Shown here: piece by piece, positions 27,317-37,460 of the stretch
How positions within the stretch are numbered: the first letter of the stretch is position 1
How the letters are laid out: each line of letters starts with the position of its first letter
Source of the DNA: Pseudomonas baltica
GTDB lineage: Bacteria; Pseudomonadota; Gammaproteobacteria; Pseudomonadales; Pseudomonadaceae
DNA length: 64,000 bases
Assembly (NCBI RefSeq): GCF_014235765.1
Contig: NZ_JACMYH010000002.1
Span: 558,001 to 622,000 of the forward strand
Direction of reading: 5' to 3'
Notes under the pieces: generated by a model
The model's input: the letters and a program-made list of their open reading frames with translations, nothing else
The model's database searches: none
Told to the model about the DNA's origin: nothing
Program-made: the position numbers and the translations under genes

Positions 27317-27709
27317 TTGATCTTCGAGGTTGCAGTCGTCCTGCTGGCGGTGCTGTGGGTTGGAACGGTCTCGCTGTTCCTGTCCTACCAGAAAAGCCAG
27401 CGCCTGCTGGCTGCTGAACAGGCGGCAGGCGATGCGCTGCGCGATCAGCGGCTGCGCGAGCTGACCAAGCGCCTGGACGACTACCAGAATCTCAACGTGC
27501 GCCTGGGCGAAGCACTGCACGAGTTGCGCGCGGTGGTTGGGCCATTGCCGGAGAAGCTGGCCCAGCTCGAGCAACGCGACCCCGGCAGCCTGTCGTTTGC
27601 CCAGGCGGGCAAGTTGGTGGCCATGGGCGCGTCGGTGGATGAGCTGACCCAGGCCTGCGGCCTCACCCAGGCCGAGGCCGAGCTGATGAGCAAACTGCAC
27701 CGCGGCTGA
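27317..27709 (+). CDS. DUF2802 protein of the chemotaxis operon
   Basis: The product has 130 residues: an N-terminal membrane helix (FEVAVVLLAVLWVGTVSLFL), a charged coiled-coil, and a C-terminal helical segment (GSLSFAQAGKLVAMGASVDELTQACGL, shortened here as the DUF2802 core). The start is a TTG immediately after the cheW TGA, with GGAG at 27304-27307 as ribosome site, so translation is probably coupled to cheW. Proteins of this type regularly end Pseudomonas che operons; the function is unknown to me. Confidence 0.8.
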   Translation: MIFEVAVVLLAVLWVGTVSLFLSYQKSQRLLAAEQAAGDALRDQRLRELTKRLDDYQNLNVRLGEALHELRAVVGPLPEKLAQLEQRDPGSLSFAQAGKLVAMGASVDELTQACGLTQAEAELMSKLHRG

Positions 27710-27750
27710 GCGCCCAGCGCCTGTTGCTCGTCAGCATCCGGCGGTGTCAC

Positions 27751-30501
27751 TCAGGTGTGGGTCCAGCTCAGGCTGCTGCCTACCCGCGAAAAGCGGTTGA
27801 GTGGCGTGAGTGTCTGATACGCATCGTTGAACCCCGACCAGTCGAGGACGCCGTTGATGTCGCGGATCGGCAACGCCGCCAGGTTCCACGCTTCGCGGTA
27901 CTGCGCCAGCTCAAGCAACCGCTGGCTGATGGTGTGGTTGAGTGCACCGGGCCCGCTGATGTGGTTCAAGGTAATGGCATAACGCTGGAAGCCTTCGGGA
28001 TCGGTTGCCCGATCCGGACGGCTATCGTAGAACCGTGGCTGCGCCTCGAAGCGCTCCAGCATCGTTTGCGACACTGCATCCAGGGTCGGATTGCCCGCGT
28101 GGCTGCCGATCATGCTGTTGCCGAACTGGATGTTCATGCCCAGGGTTTCATTGGACAGGGGCACCGAAAGGATCAGGCCTCGGTCCGACGTGCGCAGCGG
28201 TACGCTATCGATGGGTTCGGCCAGCTGCCCCATGGGGGTTTTCTCTCCGGGTGCGAGGATGCTGTCGTCCATATCCATGTACAGGCCGCCTTCGCTTTTC
28301 AGAATTCGATAGCGCAGCACGTCGGATGCCGAAGCGTAGTTGGTGGCGATTCCGCCGTTGCCTTCGATGGCCGCCTGGTATTGCCGAAAATAGCGACTGC
28401 GTTTGAACGCCGTGTACAGCGGATGCGGTTCGAACGGGATGACCCGCAGCGAGGGCGCATGCTGGGCCAACAGCTCGACATTGCGCGCATAGGCTTGCGG
28501 TGAGGTCGTGGAAAGGAACAGGCGGTATTGGTAACTGCTGTCGCGCAGCAGGGCGGCATTGCGTCCTACGTTTTCCAGCAAGGCAGCGCTGATGACCTTG
28601 TCGCCGACCCACAGGCAGGAGATTTTCTTCGCGATGGCTTTCATGACCGGTGGGCGCAGTTCGCCAAGGCTCAGCGGCAGTGTCAGATCGACCCCCAGCG
28701 CCCGTAGGGTCTGCGCGCGCTGGGCGTCGGTGACGGGCCGCGCGACGTTCGGCAACCGCGACAGCGAGCGCCCGCCAGGCTGCGGCGCCACGTAGCACGG
28801 CGGATCGATCTCGTTGAGGTCGGTGCTCTGGACGAAGGCGTCACGCTCCACATCGTAGTGAACGGCAGCGACGTATCCGTCTATTTCACATTCCAGAAGG
28901 TCGTGCCTGCCACTGTAGCTGGGCACGCGAATGATGGCATCGCTAAGCGCCTGGTCCGCCCCGGCCACGGGTTGCACCGATTGCGGCAGGCTGAAGGCGG
29001 TCTCCAGAACTGGCTCCAGGGCCGCAAGGTGCGGGGCCTGCACCGGGCTCAGCGGGTAGCCGAGCTGGCCGTTGATGCGTGCCGGGATGACGAACTCGGC
29101 ACGCTTGAAGCGGAAGATTGCCGGTCTTTGGGGAATCTGCAGGTGCAGCAGTGGGGTTGCATTGAGCATGCCCCAGACCGCATCGCCGGCGCCGGCGGCG
29201 CGCTGCTCCAGGTTTTTCCCGTTGATTGCCCGATCCAGCCCAAGGCCTAGTTGAGCAAGGCCGCCCAAGGCAAAGATTGGCGCCAGTTCCGGCACCACCA
29301 TCGCGATCGGGGCCAGGGTGTTGATGGCCGAAGTGAAGTAGCCGCGCCACTTTTCCTGGGTTACCGAGCTGTCGGTGTCGATGATGAACGCGGCGTCCTG
29401 CTCGCTGCGTTTCTTCTGTTGGCGGGCCATGGCCATGAACAGGTCGCCTTCGATGGGCGGGCTGTAGTAGCTCGTCCGGTAGTTGACCGTATCCTCGGGT
29501 ACCCACAAACCGCTGGTGGCGAAACCGGGATGTCTGTCGGGATCGAAATGGTGGTAGGCGGGGTACAGGCCCAGACCCGTAAGCGCGGTGGCGAGGCCAC
29601 TGAAACCCAGCGTGTCGGCTTCGTCGCCGGGTGGAAAGTGTGCTTCGAGCGCTCGACGCGTGTGTGGATGCTTGCAGTGCTTGGCCACCCACCGCTTCAT
29701 CGACGATTCGTCGGTGAATTCGTGGAACGGCGAGCTGTTGCCGGGTATGTACAGCACCGTCAGCCCGGTCGCAGTGTTTTTCAGGCACAGCAGATTGGTC
29801 GCTGCATAGCCGTAGATATTCAGGCAGGCGACGTGTACGGCATGAGGCCGCGGCAGCAGGCCTGCAATCTGCCAGGCCAGAACCCGACCGGCATCGCTCA
29901 GGCTCGCGTGGCTCGTCTGCCTGTTGCAGGCCGCGATGAAGTTGACTTTGGCCGCATCGCGGTAGGCTTGCAGTCCGTTTTTCCAGTAGCCCTTGAGCAT
30001 GTGCTTGTAGGGCGTCTGGAAGTCCATGTGCCAGATGAAGCGTTGAAACTCTTCGGCAGGAAGGCGTACGTGGTTGGCCGGGTCGTAGCCCGCCGACGAT
30101 GTCTGCCGGTACAGGCCGTTGTACACCAGGTACTCGCTGCCATAGTCGAACAAACCCTTTTCATCCAGATGGTCGACCAGGGTGATCGGGTAGGGCGGCG
30201 GGGTGCCGGCCCAAGCAGCATGCAGGGCGGCGCCGATCAGATCATTGTTCGATTCGCCCTGCCAGTTCGACAGCAGCGCCTGGGTCATGGTCAGCTTGCG
30301 CACGACCTTGGCGATGCAGCGCTGGCCTTTGAATCGATAGTGCAGGGTAACGGCGTCGACCTTGTCCGGATTCAGCTCCAGGCCCTGTTTCGACGCCCAC
30401 TTGCGTACCGCATCGGCAGCGGCGCGATCGGGCCTGGGGTAATCCTGGAGGGCGTCGCGGACGGCTTGCACACCCTGCGGGCTGATGAATCGGGAAGTCA
30501 T
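27751..30501 (-). CDS. Putative toxin with C-terminal TcdA/TcdB-like glycosyltransferase domain
   Basis: The 916-residue protein lacks a signal peptide. The N-terminal about 600 residues look like the DUF6543/dermonecrotic-toxin-type region common in large Pseudomonas toxins, with a hydrophobic stretch near 405-435 (AINTLAPIAMVVPELAPIFA). Residues about 625-900 resemble the GT44 sugar-transferase core of clostridial TcdA/TcdB: ISCLWVG at its start, then GGLYMDMDD around 740-746 supplying the DxD metal/UDP-sugar motif. I chose ATG at 30501 because GAAAGGAATACCGCC precedes it; a start at 30543 is possible. It converges on the che operon, stands alone, and has no recognisable immunity or secretion gene beside it. 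The target is unknown. Confidence 0.75.
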   Translation of the reverse strand: MTSRFISPQGVQAVRDALQDYPRPDRAAADAVRKWASKQGLELNPDKVDAVTLHYRFKGQRCIAKVVRKLTMTQALLSNWQGESNNDLIGAALHAAWAGTPPPYPITLVDHLDEKGLFDYGSEYLVYNGLYRQTSSAGYDPANHVRLPAEEFQRFIWHMDFQTPYKHMLKGYWKNGLQAYRDAAKVNFIAACNRQTSHASLSDAGRVLAWQIAGLLPRPHAVHVACLNIYGYAATNLLCLKNTATGLTVLYIPGNSSPFHEFTDESSMKRWVAKHCKHPHTRRALEAHFPPGDEADTLGFSGLATALTGLGLYPAYHHFDPDRHPGFATSGLWVPEDTVNYRTSYYSPPIEGDLFMAMARQQKKRSEQDAAFIIDTDSSVTQEKWRGYFTSAINTLAPIAMVVPELAPIFALGGLAQLGLGLDRAINGKNLEQRAAGAGDAVWGMLNATPLLHLQIPQRPAIFRFKRAEFVIPARINGQLGYPLSPVQAPHLAALEPVLETAFSLPQSVQPVAGADQALSDAIIRVPSYSGRHDLLECEIDGYVAAVHYDVERDAFVQSTDLNEIDPPCYVAPQPGGRSLSRLPNVARPVTDAQRAQTLRALGVDLTLPLSLGELRPPVMKAIAKKISCLWVGDKVISAALLENVGRNAALLRDSSYQYRLFLSTTSPQAYARNVELLAQHAPSLRVIPFEPHPLYTAFKRSRYFRQYQAAIEGNGGIATNYASASDVLRYRILKSEGGLYMDMDDSILAPGEKTPMGQLAEPIDSVPLRTSDRGLILSVPLSNETLGMNIQFGNSMIGSHAGNPTLDAVSQTMLERFEAQPRFYDSRPDRATDPEGFQRYAITLNHISGPGALNHTISQRLLELAQYREAWNLAALPIRDINGVLDWSGFNDAYQTLTPLNRFSRVGSSLSWTHT

Positions 30502-30687
30502 GGCGGTATTCCTTTCAGAGCACGGAAAGTCGTGCCAGGCCATGATTCGTTCGGCGCATCGGGTGGACGTGGTAACTATTTAGGGCGGCCGCCGCCGGTA
30601 CCGATAGCAAACCGGCCCGGTAAAGGCTATCGACGCGATCGCCGTAGACTCGATTCAAGGGGTGGAAAAAGCCTTCTGGCCCAGGCG

Positions 30688-31008
30688 CTACAAGGCCTTG
30701 GGCGTGATGTCTCGCTCGGCCGGCGCAGGCGCCAGTTCGAAGCCGGAAGGGGTCTTGCCTTGCAGGTGCCAGGCAAAGGCGATGATCTCTGCGATGGTCA
30801 GGTACAACTCGTGGGGGATGCTGTCGCCCAGTTCCATGCGTGCCAGCATCTTCACCAGCTCGGCATTTTCATACACCGGTACTTCGTATTCGCGCGCCAT
30901 GGCCAGGATCGCTTCAGCCAGCTCATCGTCGCCCTTGGCAGTGAGGATAGGTGCCTTCTGGCCGTCGTAGCGCAGGGCGATGGCTTGGCGCGGGGCTCGT
31001 TCGTTCAT
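30688..31008 (-). CDS. FlhB C-terminal-domain-like protein (FlhX/EscU-type)
   Basis: The 106-residue protein corresponds to the part of FlhB just after the NPTH cleavage site: QAIALRYDGQKAPILTAKGD parallels YAVALKYDPEKGNAPVLLAKG in the full FlhB of this window, followed by IREIGNEHRI-like and hydrophobic C-terminal segments. It has no membrane part and no NPTH. Such proteins can substitute for or modulate the cleaved FlhB C-fragment during export switching. Its ATG overlaps the stop of the fliK-like gene upstream by 4 bp, so the two form an operon. Confidence 0.82.
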   Translation of the reverse strand: MNERAPRQAIALRYDGQKAPILTAKGDDELAEAILAMAREYEVPVYENAELVKMLARMELGDSIPHELYLTIAEIIAFAWHLQGKTPSGFELAPAPAERDITPKAL

Positions 31009-32570
31009 GCGGTTTCATCCACCCAGCGTTGTTCCAGTCGCGTACGAGCGCCTTGGGGGGCGGTGCCTTGATGGCACTGCAGATCGGCCACGTTCAAACC
31101 GCTGGCCTGCAGGCGCTGCCGCAGATTGTCCAGTTGGTTTTCGATGAGCAGGGCGGTGGCTGGTCGTTGCGCCCATAACTGGCTGGAGAGGCTGCCGTGG
31201 GCCAGTTGCGCCTGCACCTGCAGCGGGCCCAGTGCATCCAGATCGAAGGCCAGGTCCAGGCGCCAGATCTTTTCCTGGGCGGGCCTGAGCTCGTTCTTGT
31301 CGTGGGGCTGTTGGTCCGGTGGCGGGTCTTCGCGTTGCACCTTGACCTGCAGCGGGATGAAATCGTGTAGGTGGCGCATGGGGATCTCCAGTTGCCAGGT
31401 GGTCTGCGTGGCGCCATCTGGGGTACGCCCGGTCTGTTCCAGGCCAGCGAGCTGATGACTCTGCAGGCGCGCCACCGCCGCACCGGCCAGGCGCAGCAGG
31501 TGTTCGAGATCGTCTTCGCCTTCGCTTTTCTGCGCCGTGCGGGCGGGCAGGGGAAAGCTTGCCGGGACGATTTTTTCGCTGACCTGCCCCCAGGCATTCA
31601 GGGCATTGCGCACGCGCCCCGGCAGCACCTGAGCGAGCACATTGGCCGCCACGGCCGGTTGCGCCGCCGGATTGGGCACCGCAGCAGGCGCGATCTGCGC
31701 CATCAGGCGCAGCAGCGCCGACTTGAGATCGGGTGCCGGTTGGCCGTTGAGCAGATTGGCTTCCAGGAATGCGCCGCTGGCGACCACGGCCTGTGCAACG
31801 GTTTTCGGGTCGGCCATTTGCTGCATGTCCGGCAAGCTGGCCAACAGGCGCTCCAGGCCCGCCCGCGTCGGTGGCGCGAGTTCCGGGTTCTGCCGCAGGC
31901 TCTGCACCGCGCTCAGGAGGCTGTCCAAGGAACCCTGCCGAGCTTGCTGGGCGCCCAATTGCTGGGCCACGGCCAGTTGGTCCATGCGCCCGCTCAAGGG
32001 CACGAAATTCAGGCTGCGGTCGCTCATCACCTGGGCGCTGAGCAGGCTGCCCAGGCGCAGCGGCTGAGGGCTCTCGATGGCCAGGATATTGCCCGCCTGA
32101 GCGGTGTTGAGCAGGGTCACCATGGCCCGATACACCGCCGGCTGCCCGGCGATCTGCGGCAGCATCTGGCTGCTGCTGACCTTGCCCTGCAACAGCGTGC
32201 CCACCGGCAATGCCTGGGTGTCGATGCGGGTCAGGGTCAGCGGGGCGCCGTTGCCGCGCTCCTGGGTGGCGACCAGGGCCGCGCCGCCGGCCAGATGCGA
32301 AACCAGCAATGCAGTGCCCTGGGGCAGCGGTTGCAGGCTGCTGGCGGTGATCGTCGCCACCCCGCCACCGGCCAGGCTCAGGCGCAACAGCAGTTGAAAG
32401 TCCTGGGCGCCGGCCTTGACCGACACCACCTCGGCGTCGACTGTCTCGCCCAAAGCCAGCAGGTTGTCCAGTGGCTGGGTGATCTTCACCATCTCGGTGT
32501 TCGAGGCACTGGCGCGCGCGGCTCCGTTGGCAGACGGCAGCGCGGCTAGGTTGCTGATCAGGTCAGGCAT
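31005..32570 (-). CDS. FliK-like protein (second hook-length-control-type protein)
   Basis: The product has 521 residues, is rich in Gln, Leu and Ala, and lacks a signal peptide. The C-terminal about 130 residues (WQLEIPMRHLHDFIPLQVKV ... IWRLDLAFDLDALGPLQVQA ... LIENQLDNLRQRLQASGL) match the Flg_hook domain: strand-rich, with 'LGPLQVQAQLAHGSLSSQLW' as the hallmark. Its start is taken as ATG at 32570, since upstream codons cross the ccmA promoter region. Paired with the FlhB-C-like gene, it looks like a miniature version of the FliK-FlhB switching pair. Its role is inferred. Confidence 0.78.
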   Translation of the reverse strand: MPDLISNLAALPSANGAARASASNTEMVKITQPLDNLLALGETVDAEVVSVKAGAQDFQLLLRLSLAGGGVATITASSLQPLPQGTALLVSHLAGGAALVATQERGNGAPLTLTRIDTQALPVGTLLQGKVSSSQMLPQIAGQPAVYRAMVTLLNTAQAGNILAIESPQPLRLGSLLSAQVMSDRSLNFVPLSGRMDQLAVAQQLGAQQARQGSLDSLLSAVQSLRQNPELAPPTRAGLERLLASLPDMQQMADPKTVAQAVVASGAFLEANLLNGQPAPDLKSALLRLMAQIAPAAVPNPAAQPAVAANVLAQVLPGRVRNALNAWGQVSEKIVPASFPLPARTAQKSEGEDDLEHLLRLAGAAVARLQSHQLAGLEQTGRTPDGATQTTWQLEIPMRHLHDFIPLQVKVQREDPPPDQQPHDKNELRPAQEKIWRLDLAFDLDALGPLQVQAQLAHGSLSSQLWAQRPATALLIENQLDNLRQRLQASGLNVADLQCHQGTAPQGARTRLEQRWVDETA

Positions 32571-32614
32571 GGATGAAACCTGTGTCGGTTGCGCCCTTGG
32601 GCGTGAGCTGCGCA

Positions 32615-32620
32615 TGTATA
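32615..32620 (+). promoter_or_regulatory. Possible -10 element of the ccm operon promoter
   Basis: A perfect TATAAT lies 121 bp before the ccmA start in the gap between the divergent fliK-like gene and ccmA. The candidate -35 boxes are badly spaced (TTGCGC at 32587 with 22 bp, TTGGGC at 32595 with 14 bp), so the call rests on the -10 alone. Confidence 0.35.
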
Positions 32621-32741
32621 ATGCGCGGCCACTGCGGCCGGCTCTGCTATACAGTGCCATGGAAGTATAGCGGCCATGCCCTGCAGAACTTGAACACGGC
32701 TCGACGCCGTGACGTGCGATCCGATTTCATAAGGCCGAGTC

Positions 32742-33374
32742 TTGACCCCATACCTGGATGCCACCGATCTATCCTGCGAGCGCGATGGGCGGCTGCTGTT
32801 CGAGCGTCTGCAGGTGCAGGTGGCAGCCGGCGACATGCTTCAGGTGTGCGGCCCCAACGGCTGTGGCAAGACCAGCCTGCTGCGCCTGCTGGCCGGGTTG
32901 ATGCAGCCCGCTGAAGGGCAGGTCGCCCTGACGGCGCAGGCGCAGACCGCACACCGGCGCGAACGTGGCTGCCCGCTGGTATGGATCGGCCATGCGCCCG
33001 GCATCAACGAGACACTCAGCGCCGAGGAAAACCTGGCCTGGCTCTGCGCGCTGCACACCCCGGCCAGTCGCGAGCGCATCTGGGCGGCATTGGCGGCCAT
33101 CGGCCTGCGCGGTTTCGAAGACGTGCCGTGTCACCGGCTTTCAGCCGGCCAGCGGCGCCGCGTGGCGCTTGCTCGTCTGCATCTGCCCGGCCCGCCGCTG
33201 TGGATTCTCGACGAGCCGTTCACTGCACTCGATGCACAGGCAGTGGAGCAGTTGGAACGGCACCTGGTTGGACACTGCGAGCGAGGCGGCATGGTCGTGC
33301 TGACCACCCATCATCTGCTGGCGCAGACCCCCGGCAGCTACCGGCGGCTGGAACTGGACGCGCAGGCGGCATGA
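32742..33374 (+). CDS. ccmA: Heme exporter ATP-binding protein CcmA
   Basis: CcmA is the ATPase of the CcmAB(CD) complex that releases holo-CcmE. The 210-residue ABC protein has Walker [15 protein letters not shown] near residues 38-51, signature [14 protein letters not shown], and Walker [13 protein letters not shown]. The start is a TTG, supported by AAGG at 32731-32734 and by the family length. It begins the nine-gene ccm operon and overlaps ccmB by 4 bp. Confidence 0.94.
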   Translation: MTPYLDATDLSCERDGRLLFERLQVQVAAGDMLQVCGPNGCGKTSLLRLLAGLMQPAEGQVALTAQAQTAHRRERGCPLVWIGHAPGINETLSAEENLAWLCALHTPASRERIWAALAAIGLRGFEDVPCHRLSAGQRRRVALARLHLPGPPLWILDEPFTALDAQAVEQLERHLVGHCERGGMVVLTTHHLLAQTPGSYRRLELDAQAA

Positions 33375-34039
33375 GTGTTTTCGTCCTGTTGCTCAAGCGC
33401 GAAGCACGGCTGCTGTGTCGACGGCCCGCCGAGCTGGCCAACCCGCTGGTGTTTTTCGCCCTCGTCATCGCGCTGTTCCCGCTGGCCGTGGGTCCGCAGA
33501 TGCAAGTGCTGCAAGGTCTTTCCCCCGGCCTGGTATGGGTAGCGGCACTGCTGGCCGTGCTGCTGTCACTCGACGGCCTGTTTCGCAGCGATCTGGAGGA
33601 CGGTTCGCTGGAACAATGGATATTGTCCGAACATCCACTGCCCTTGCTGGTGCTGGCCAAGGTGCTGGTGCACTGGCTGTTTTCCGGGCTGGCGCTGGTG
33701 CTCGTTTCCCCGCTGCTGGCGCTGATGCTCGGGCTGCCCGAGCGCTGCCTGCCGGTGCTGTTGCTGTCGTTGCTGCTCGGCACCCCGGTGCTCAGCCTGC
33801 TCGGCGCAGTGGGGGCGGCGTTGACGGTCGGGCTCAAGCGCGGCGGCCTGCTGTTGGCGCTGCTGACGCTGCCGTTGTACATCCCGGTGCTGATTCTGGG
33901 AAGTGGCGCCCTGCAGGCGTCGTTGCAGCAGCTGCCAGCCACAGGTTACCTGTTGTGGCTGGGCAGCCTGACAGCGTTGTCGGTGACCTTGGCGCCTTTC
34001 GCCATCGCGGCGGGGCTGAAGATCAGTGTCGGCGAATGA
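33371..34039 (+). CDS. ccmB: Heme exporter membrane protein CcmB
   Basis: This 222-residue protein has six predicted membrane helices and the conserved N-terminus [19 protein letters not shown] and [20 protein letters not shown] segments. It is the permease partner of CcmA. The frame extends far upstream inside ccmA, but ATG 33371 overlaps the ccmA stop in ATGA fashion and gives the family length. Confidence 0.94.
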   Translation: MSVFVLLLKREARLLCRRPAELANPLVFFALVIALFPLAVGPQMQVLQGLSPGLVWVAALLAVLLSLDGLFRSDLEDGSLEQWILSEHPLPLLVLAKVLVHWLFSGLALVLVSPLLALMLGLPERCLPVLLLSLLLGTPVLSLLGAVGAALTVGLKRGGLLLALLTLPLYIPVLILGSGALQASLQQLPATGYLLWLGSLTALSVTLAPFAIAAGLKISVGE

Positions 34040-34088
34040 ACGGGCCAGGCCGCGTGTGCGTCTGGCTCATGCTTTTGGATACGGGGTC

Positions 34089-34865
34089 ATGAAAAACAAG
34101 GTGATGAACTGGACGTGGTTTCACAAGCTCGGCTCGCCCAAGGCATTCCATGCCCTGAGCGGACGCCTGCTGCCGTGGTTGAGCGCGGCGGCGGCACTGC
34201 TGATCGGCACGGGCGTTGTCTGGGGGCTGGCTTTCGCGCCGCCGGATTACCAGCAGGGCAACAGTTTTCGCATCATCTACATTCACGTGCCAGCAGCCAT
34301 GCTTGCCCAGTCCTGCTACGTGATGATGGCGCTGGCCGGCGTGGTGGGGCTGGTGTGGAAGATGAAGATCGCCGACATCGCGCTGCAATGCGCTGCACCG
34401 GTGGGCGCCTGGATGACCGTGTTGGCGCTGGCCACGGGCGCCATCTGGGGCAAACCGACGTGGGGCAGTTGGTGGGTCTGGGATGCGCGCCTGACCTCCA
34501 TGCTCATCCTGCTGTTCCTCTACCTGGGGCTGCTTGCCCTGGGGCAGGCCATCGGCAACCGCGAGAACGCGGCCAAGGCCTGTGCGGTACTGGCCATCGT
34601 TGGCGTGGTCAACATTCCGATCATCAAGTATTCGGTGCAGTGGTGGAACACCCTGCATCAGGGCGCCACGTTCAGCCTGACCGAAAAACCGGCGATGCCC
34701 GCGCAGATGTGGTTGCCGCTGCTGCTCACGGTGCTCGGCTTCTACTGTTTCTTCGGCGCCGTGCTGTTGTTGCGCATGCGCCTGGAGGTGCTCAGACGCG
34801 AAGCCCGCAGCCGCTGGGTCCGGGAGTACCTGGCCGGTGCCTTGAAAACGAAGGCCGCGCCATGA
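34089..34865 (+). CDS. ccmC: Heme handling protein CcmC
   Basis: CcmC presents heme to CcmE. The 258-residue protein has six membrane helices and the WWD motif ([20 protein letters not shown]) flanked by conserved histidines ([10 protein letters not shown] and NTLHQGATF). Two starts are possible: ATG 34089, chosen, and ATG 34104, which gives the common [13 protein letters not shown]-terminus. ccmD overlaps its 3' end. Confidence 0.95.
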   Translation: MKNKVMNWTWFHKLGSPKAFHALSGRLLPWLSAAAALLIGTGVVWGLAFAPPDYQQGNSFRIIYIHVPAAMLAQSCYVMMALAGVVGLVWKMKIADIALQCAAPVGAWMTVLALATGAIWGKPTWGSWWVWDARLTSMLILLFLYLGLLALGQAIGNRENAAKACAVLAIVGVVNIPIIKYSVQWWNTLHQGATFSLTEKPAMPAQMWLPLLLTVLGFYCFFGAVLLLRMRLEVLRREARSRWVREYLAGALKTKAAP

Positions 34866-35038
34866 GCTTCGATTCGTTCGGCGAGTTTCTGAGCATGGGG
34901 CGCCACGGCGTCTACGTCTGGTCGGCCTATGGCCTGTGCCTGCTGGTGCTGGTGGTCAACGTGGCCGGACCGCTGCTGGCCCGGCGACGTCACCTGCAAC
35001 AGGGAGCGCGACGTCTGCGCCGGGAGGGTCGACCGTGA
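34862..35038 (+). CDS. ccmD: Heme exporter subunit CcmD
   Basis: A small 58-residue protein with an N-terminal [20 protein letters not shown] stretch, one membrane helix ([16 protein letters not shown]) and a basic cytoplasmic tail ([18 protein letters not shown]). This is the standard CcmD layout; it stabilises CcmE in the CcmABCD complex. It overlaps ccmC and ccmE by 4 bp each. Confidence 0.92.
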   Translation: MSFDSFGEFLSMGRHGVYVWSAYGLCLLVLVVNVAGPLLARRRHLQQGARRLRREGRP

Positions 35039-35478
35039 ATCCGCTACGCAAAAAACGCCTGACGCTCATCCTCGCCCTGGTGGCAGGTGTCGCGCTTGCC
35101 GTGGGCCTGGCCCTGGGTGCATTGCAGCAGAACATCAACCTGTTCTACACGCCGACCCAGATCGCCAATGGCGAGGCGCCGGTGGGCACGCGCATTCGCG
35201 CCGGCGGCATGGTCGAGCGGGGCTCGCTGCAGCGTTCCGGCGACTCGCTGGATGTCCGCTTCGTGGTTACCGACTTCCAGCGCAGCGTCACCATCACCTA
35301 CCGCGGCATCCTCCCCGACCTGTTTCGCGAGGGGCAGGGTATCGTCGCCCTCGGCACCCTGAACGCTGCCGGCGTGGTGCAGGCGGACGAGGTACTGGCC
35401 AAGCACGACGAGAAATACATGCCCCCGGAAGTCACCAAAGCCTTGAAAGACTCCGGCCGAATGGAAGCTTCGCCATGA
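35035..35478 (+). CDS. ccmE: Periplasmic heme chaperone CcmE
   Basis: CcmE binds heme covalently and delivers it to CcmF. The 147-residue protein has an N-terminal membrane anchor ([20 protein letters not shown]), an OB-fold domain, and the heme-binding motif [14 protein letters not shown] with His124 and Tyr128. Start GTG at 35035 is supported by GGGAGG at 35022-35027 and by overlap with ccmD. Confidence 0.95.
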   Translation: MNPLRKKRLTLILALVAGVALAVGLALGALQQNINLFYTPTQIANGEAPVGTRIRAGGMVERGSLQRSGDSLDVRFVVTDFQRSVTITYRGILPDLFREGQGIVALGTLNAAGVVQADEVLAKHDEKYMPPEVTKALKDSGRMEASP

Positions 35479-37460
35479 TCGCTGCACTGCTGGTGCCCGA
35501 ACTGGGCCAATTGTCGATGATCCTGGCGCTGTGTCTGGCCCTGGTGCAGGCCAGTGTGCCGTTGGTTGGTGCCTGGCGCGGCGACCGGCTGTGGATGGGC
35601 CTGGCGCGGCCAGCTGCGTGGGGCCAGTTCACGTTCTTGGTGCTGGCGTTCGCCTGCCTGGCCGCAAGTTTCCTCAACGACGACTTTTCCGTGCGCTACG
35701 TGGCCGAAAACTCCAACAGCGCCTTGCCCTGGTACTACAAGTTCAGCGCGGTATGGGGTGCACACGAGGGCTCGTTGCTGCTGTGGGCGCTGATCCTGGG
35801 CGGCTGGACCTTCGCCGTGTCGATCGGCTCGCGGCAGTTGCCGCAGGTGATGCTGGCGCGGGTGCTGGCAGTGATGGGCATGATCAGCGTCGGCTTCCTG
35901 CTGTTCCTGATCCTGACGTCCAATCCCTTCGCTCGGGTGCTGCCGCAGATTCCCGCCAACGGCCGCGACCTCAACCCCTTGCTGCAGGACATCGGCCTGA
36001 TCGTTCACCCGCCCATGCTGTACATGGGCTACGTCGGTTTTTCGGTGGCCTTTGCCTTCGCCATTGCCGCGCTGCTGGGCGGCAAGCTGGACGCGGCCTG
36101 GGCACGCTGGTCACGTCCCTGGACGATGGTGGCATGGAGCTTTCTGGGTATCGGCATCACCCTGGGCTCATGGTGGGCGTACTACGAACTGGGCTGGGGC
36201 GGCTGGTGGTTCTGGGACCCGGTGGAGAACGCCTCGTTCATGCCCTGGCTGGTGGGTACCGCGCTGATCCATTCGCTGGCGGTCACCGAGAAGCGCGGCG
36301 TGTTCAAGAGCTGGACGGTGCTGCTGGCCATCGCCGCGTTTTCCCTGAGCCTGCTGGGAACGTTCCTGGTGCGCTCGGGCGTGCTGACCTCGGTGCACGC
36401 GTTCGCGTCCGACCCAACGCGGGGGGTGTTCATCCTGATCTTCCTGTTGTTCGTGGTGGGTGGTTCGCTGACCCTGTTTGCGCTGCGCGCGCCGGTGGTC
36501 AAGAGTCACGTGGGCTTCGGCCTGTGGTCGCGCGAAACCCTGCTGCTGGGCAACAACCTGATTCTGCTGGTAGCCGCCTCCATGATTCTGCTGGGTACGT
36601 TGTATCCGCTGGCCCTGGATGCCCTGACCGGCGCCAAGCTGTCGGTCGGCCCACCCTATTTCAATGCGCTGTTCGTGCCCTTGATGGCGCTGCTGATGCT
36701 GACCATGGCGGTCGGTGTGCTGGTGCGATGGAAACACACACCCACGGCCTGGCTGCGCGGCATGCTGGTGCCAGTACTGATTGGCAGTGCCGTGCTGGCG
36801 CCGCTGGCAGCGTGGTGCCTAGGGGATTTTGCCTGGCCGGTATTGACCATCTTTGCGCTGGCTGCCTGGGTGCTGCTGGCCGGTGCCCGCGACCTGCACG
36901 ACAAGACCCGTCACACGGGCCTTCGCCGAGGCCTGGCTGGCTTGCCGCGCAGCTACTGGGGCATGCAACTGGCCCACTTGGGCATCGCCGTCTGTGCCTT
37001 GGGCGTGGTGCTGTCTAGCCACGACAGTGCCCAGCGCGACCTGCGCATGGCACCGGGCGATGCAGTGGAACTGGGTGGCTATCAATTCATCTTCAACGGT
37101 GCCGAGTCTCATCGCGGGCCGAATTTCACCGCTCAGCGTGGCAGCGTCCAGGTCCTGCGCGAGGGTATACAGGTCAGCTTGCTGCATCCCGAAAAGCGTT
37201 TGTACACCGTTCAGCAATCGGTGATGACCGAGGCAGGCATCGACGCCGGTTTTACCCGCGACCTCTACGTTGCCCTGGGTGAACCGCTGGAAAACGGTGC
37301 GTGGGCCGTACGCATCCACGTCAAGCCGTTCGTACGCTGGATCTGGCTGGGCGGGTTGCTGACGGGGCTGGGGGGATTGCTCGCCGCGCTGGACAAGCGC
37401 TATCGGCTCAAGGTCAAAGCGCGCGTGCGTGACGTACTCGGCAAAGGAGCCCCGGCATGA
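35475..37460 (+). CDS. ccmF: Cytochrome c heme lyase subunit CcmF
   Basis: CcmF is the core of the heme ligation complex. The 661-residue protein has about 14-15 membrane helices, the WWD domain ([20 protein letters not shown]), and conserved histidines ([34 protein letters not shown]). It starts in ATGA overlap with ccmE and ends overlapping dsbE. Confidence 0.96.
   Translation: MIAALLVPELGQLSMILALCLALVQASVPLVGAWRGDRLWMGLARPAAWGQFTFLVLAFACLAASFLNDDFSVRYVAENSNSALPWYYKFSAVWGAHEGSLLLWALILGGWTFAVSIGSRQLPQVMLARVLAVMGMISVGFLLFLILTSNPFARVLPQIPANGRDLNPLLQDIGLIVHPPMLYMGYVGFSVAFAFAIAALLGGKLDAAWARWSRPWTMVAWSFLGIGITLGSWWAYYELGWGGWWFWDPVENASFMPWLVGTALIHSLAVTEKRGVFKSWTVLLAIAAFSLSLLGTFLVRSGVLTSVHAFASDPTRGVFILIFLLFVVGGSLTLFALRAPVVKSHVGFGLWSRETLLLGNNLILLVAASMILLGTLYPLALDALTGAKLSVGPPYFNALFVPLMALLMLTMAVGVLVRWKHTPTAWLRGMLVPVLIGSAVLAPLAAWCLGDFAWPVLTIFALAAWVLLAGARDLHDKTRHTGLRRGLAGLPRSYWGMQLAHLGIAVCALGVVLSSHDSAQRDLRMAPGDAVELGGYQFIFNGAESHRGPNFTAQRGSVQVLREGIQVSLLHPEKRLYTVQQSVMTEAGIDAGFTRDLYVALGEPLENGAWAVRIHVKPFVRWIWLGGLLTGLGGLLAALDKRYRLKVKARVRDVLGKGAPA

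Noticed and set aside
27710..27750. Intrinsic terminator between the converging DUF2802 and toxin genes
   Set aside because: No inverted repeat with a T-run is visible in the 41-bp gap.
29251..31071. 606-codon plus-strand frame opposite the toxin gene
   Set aside because: It is antisense to a gene with recognisable domains, crosses the FlhB-like gene as well, and shows no recognisable family.
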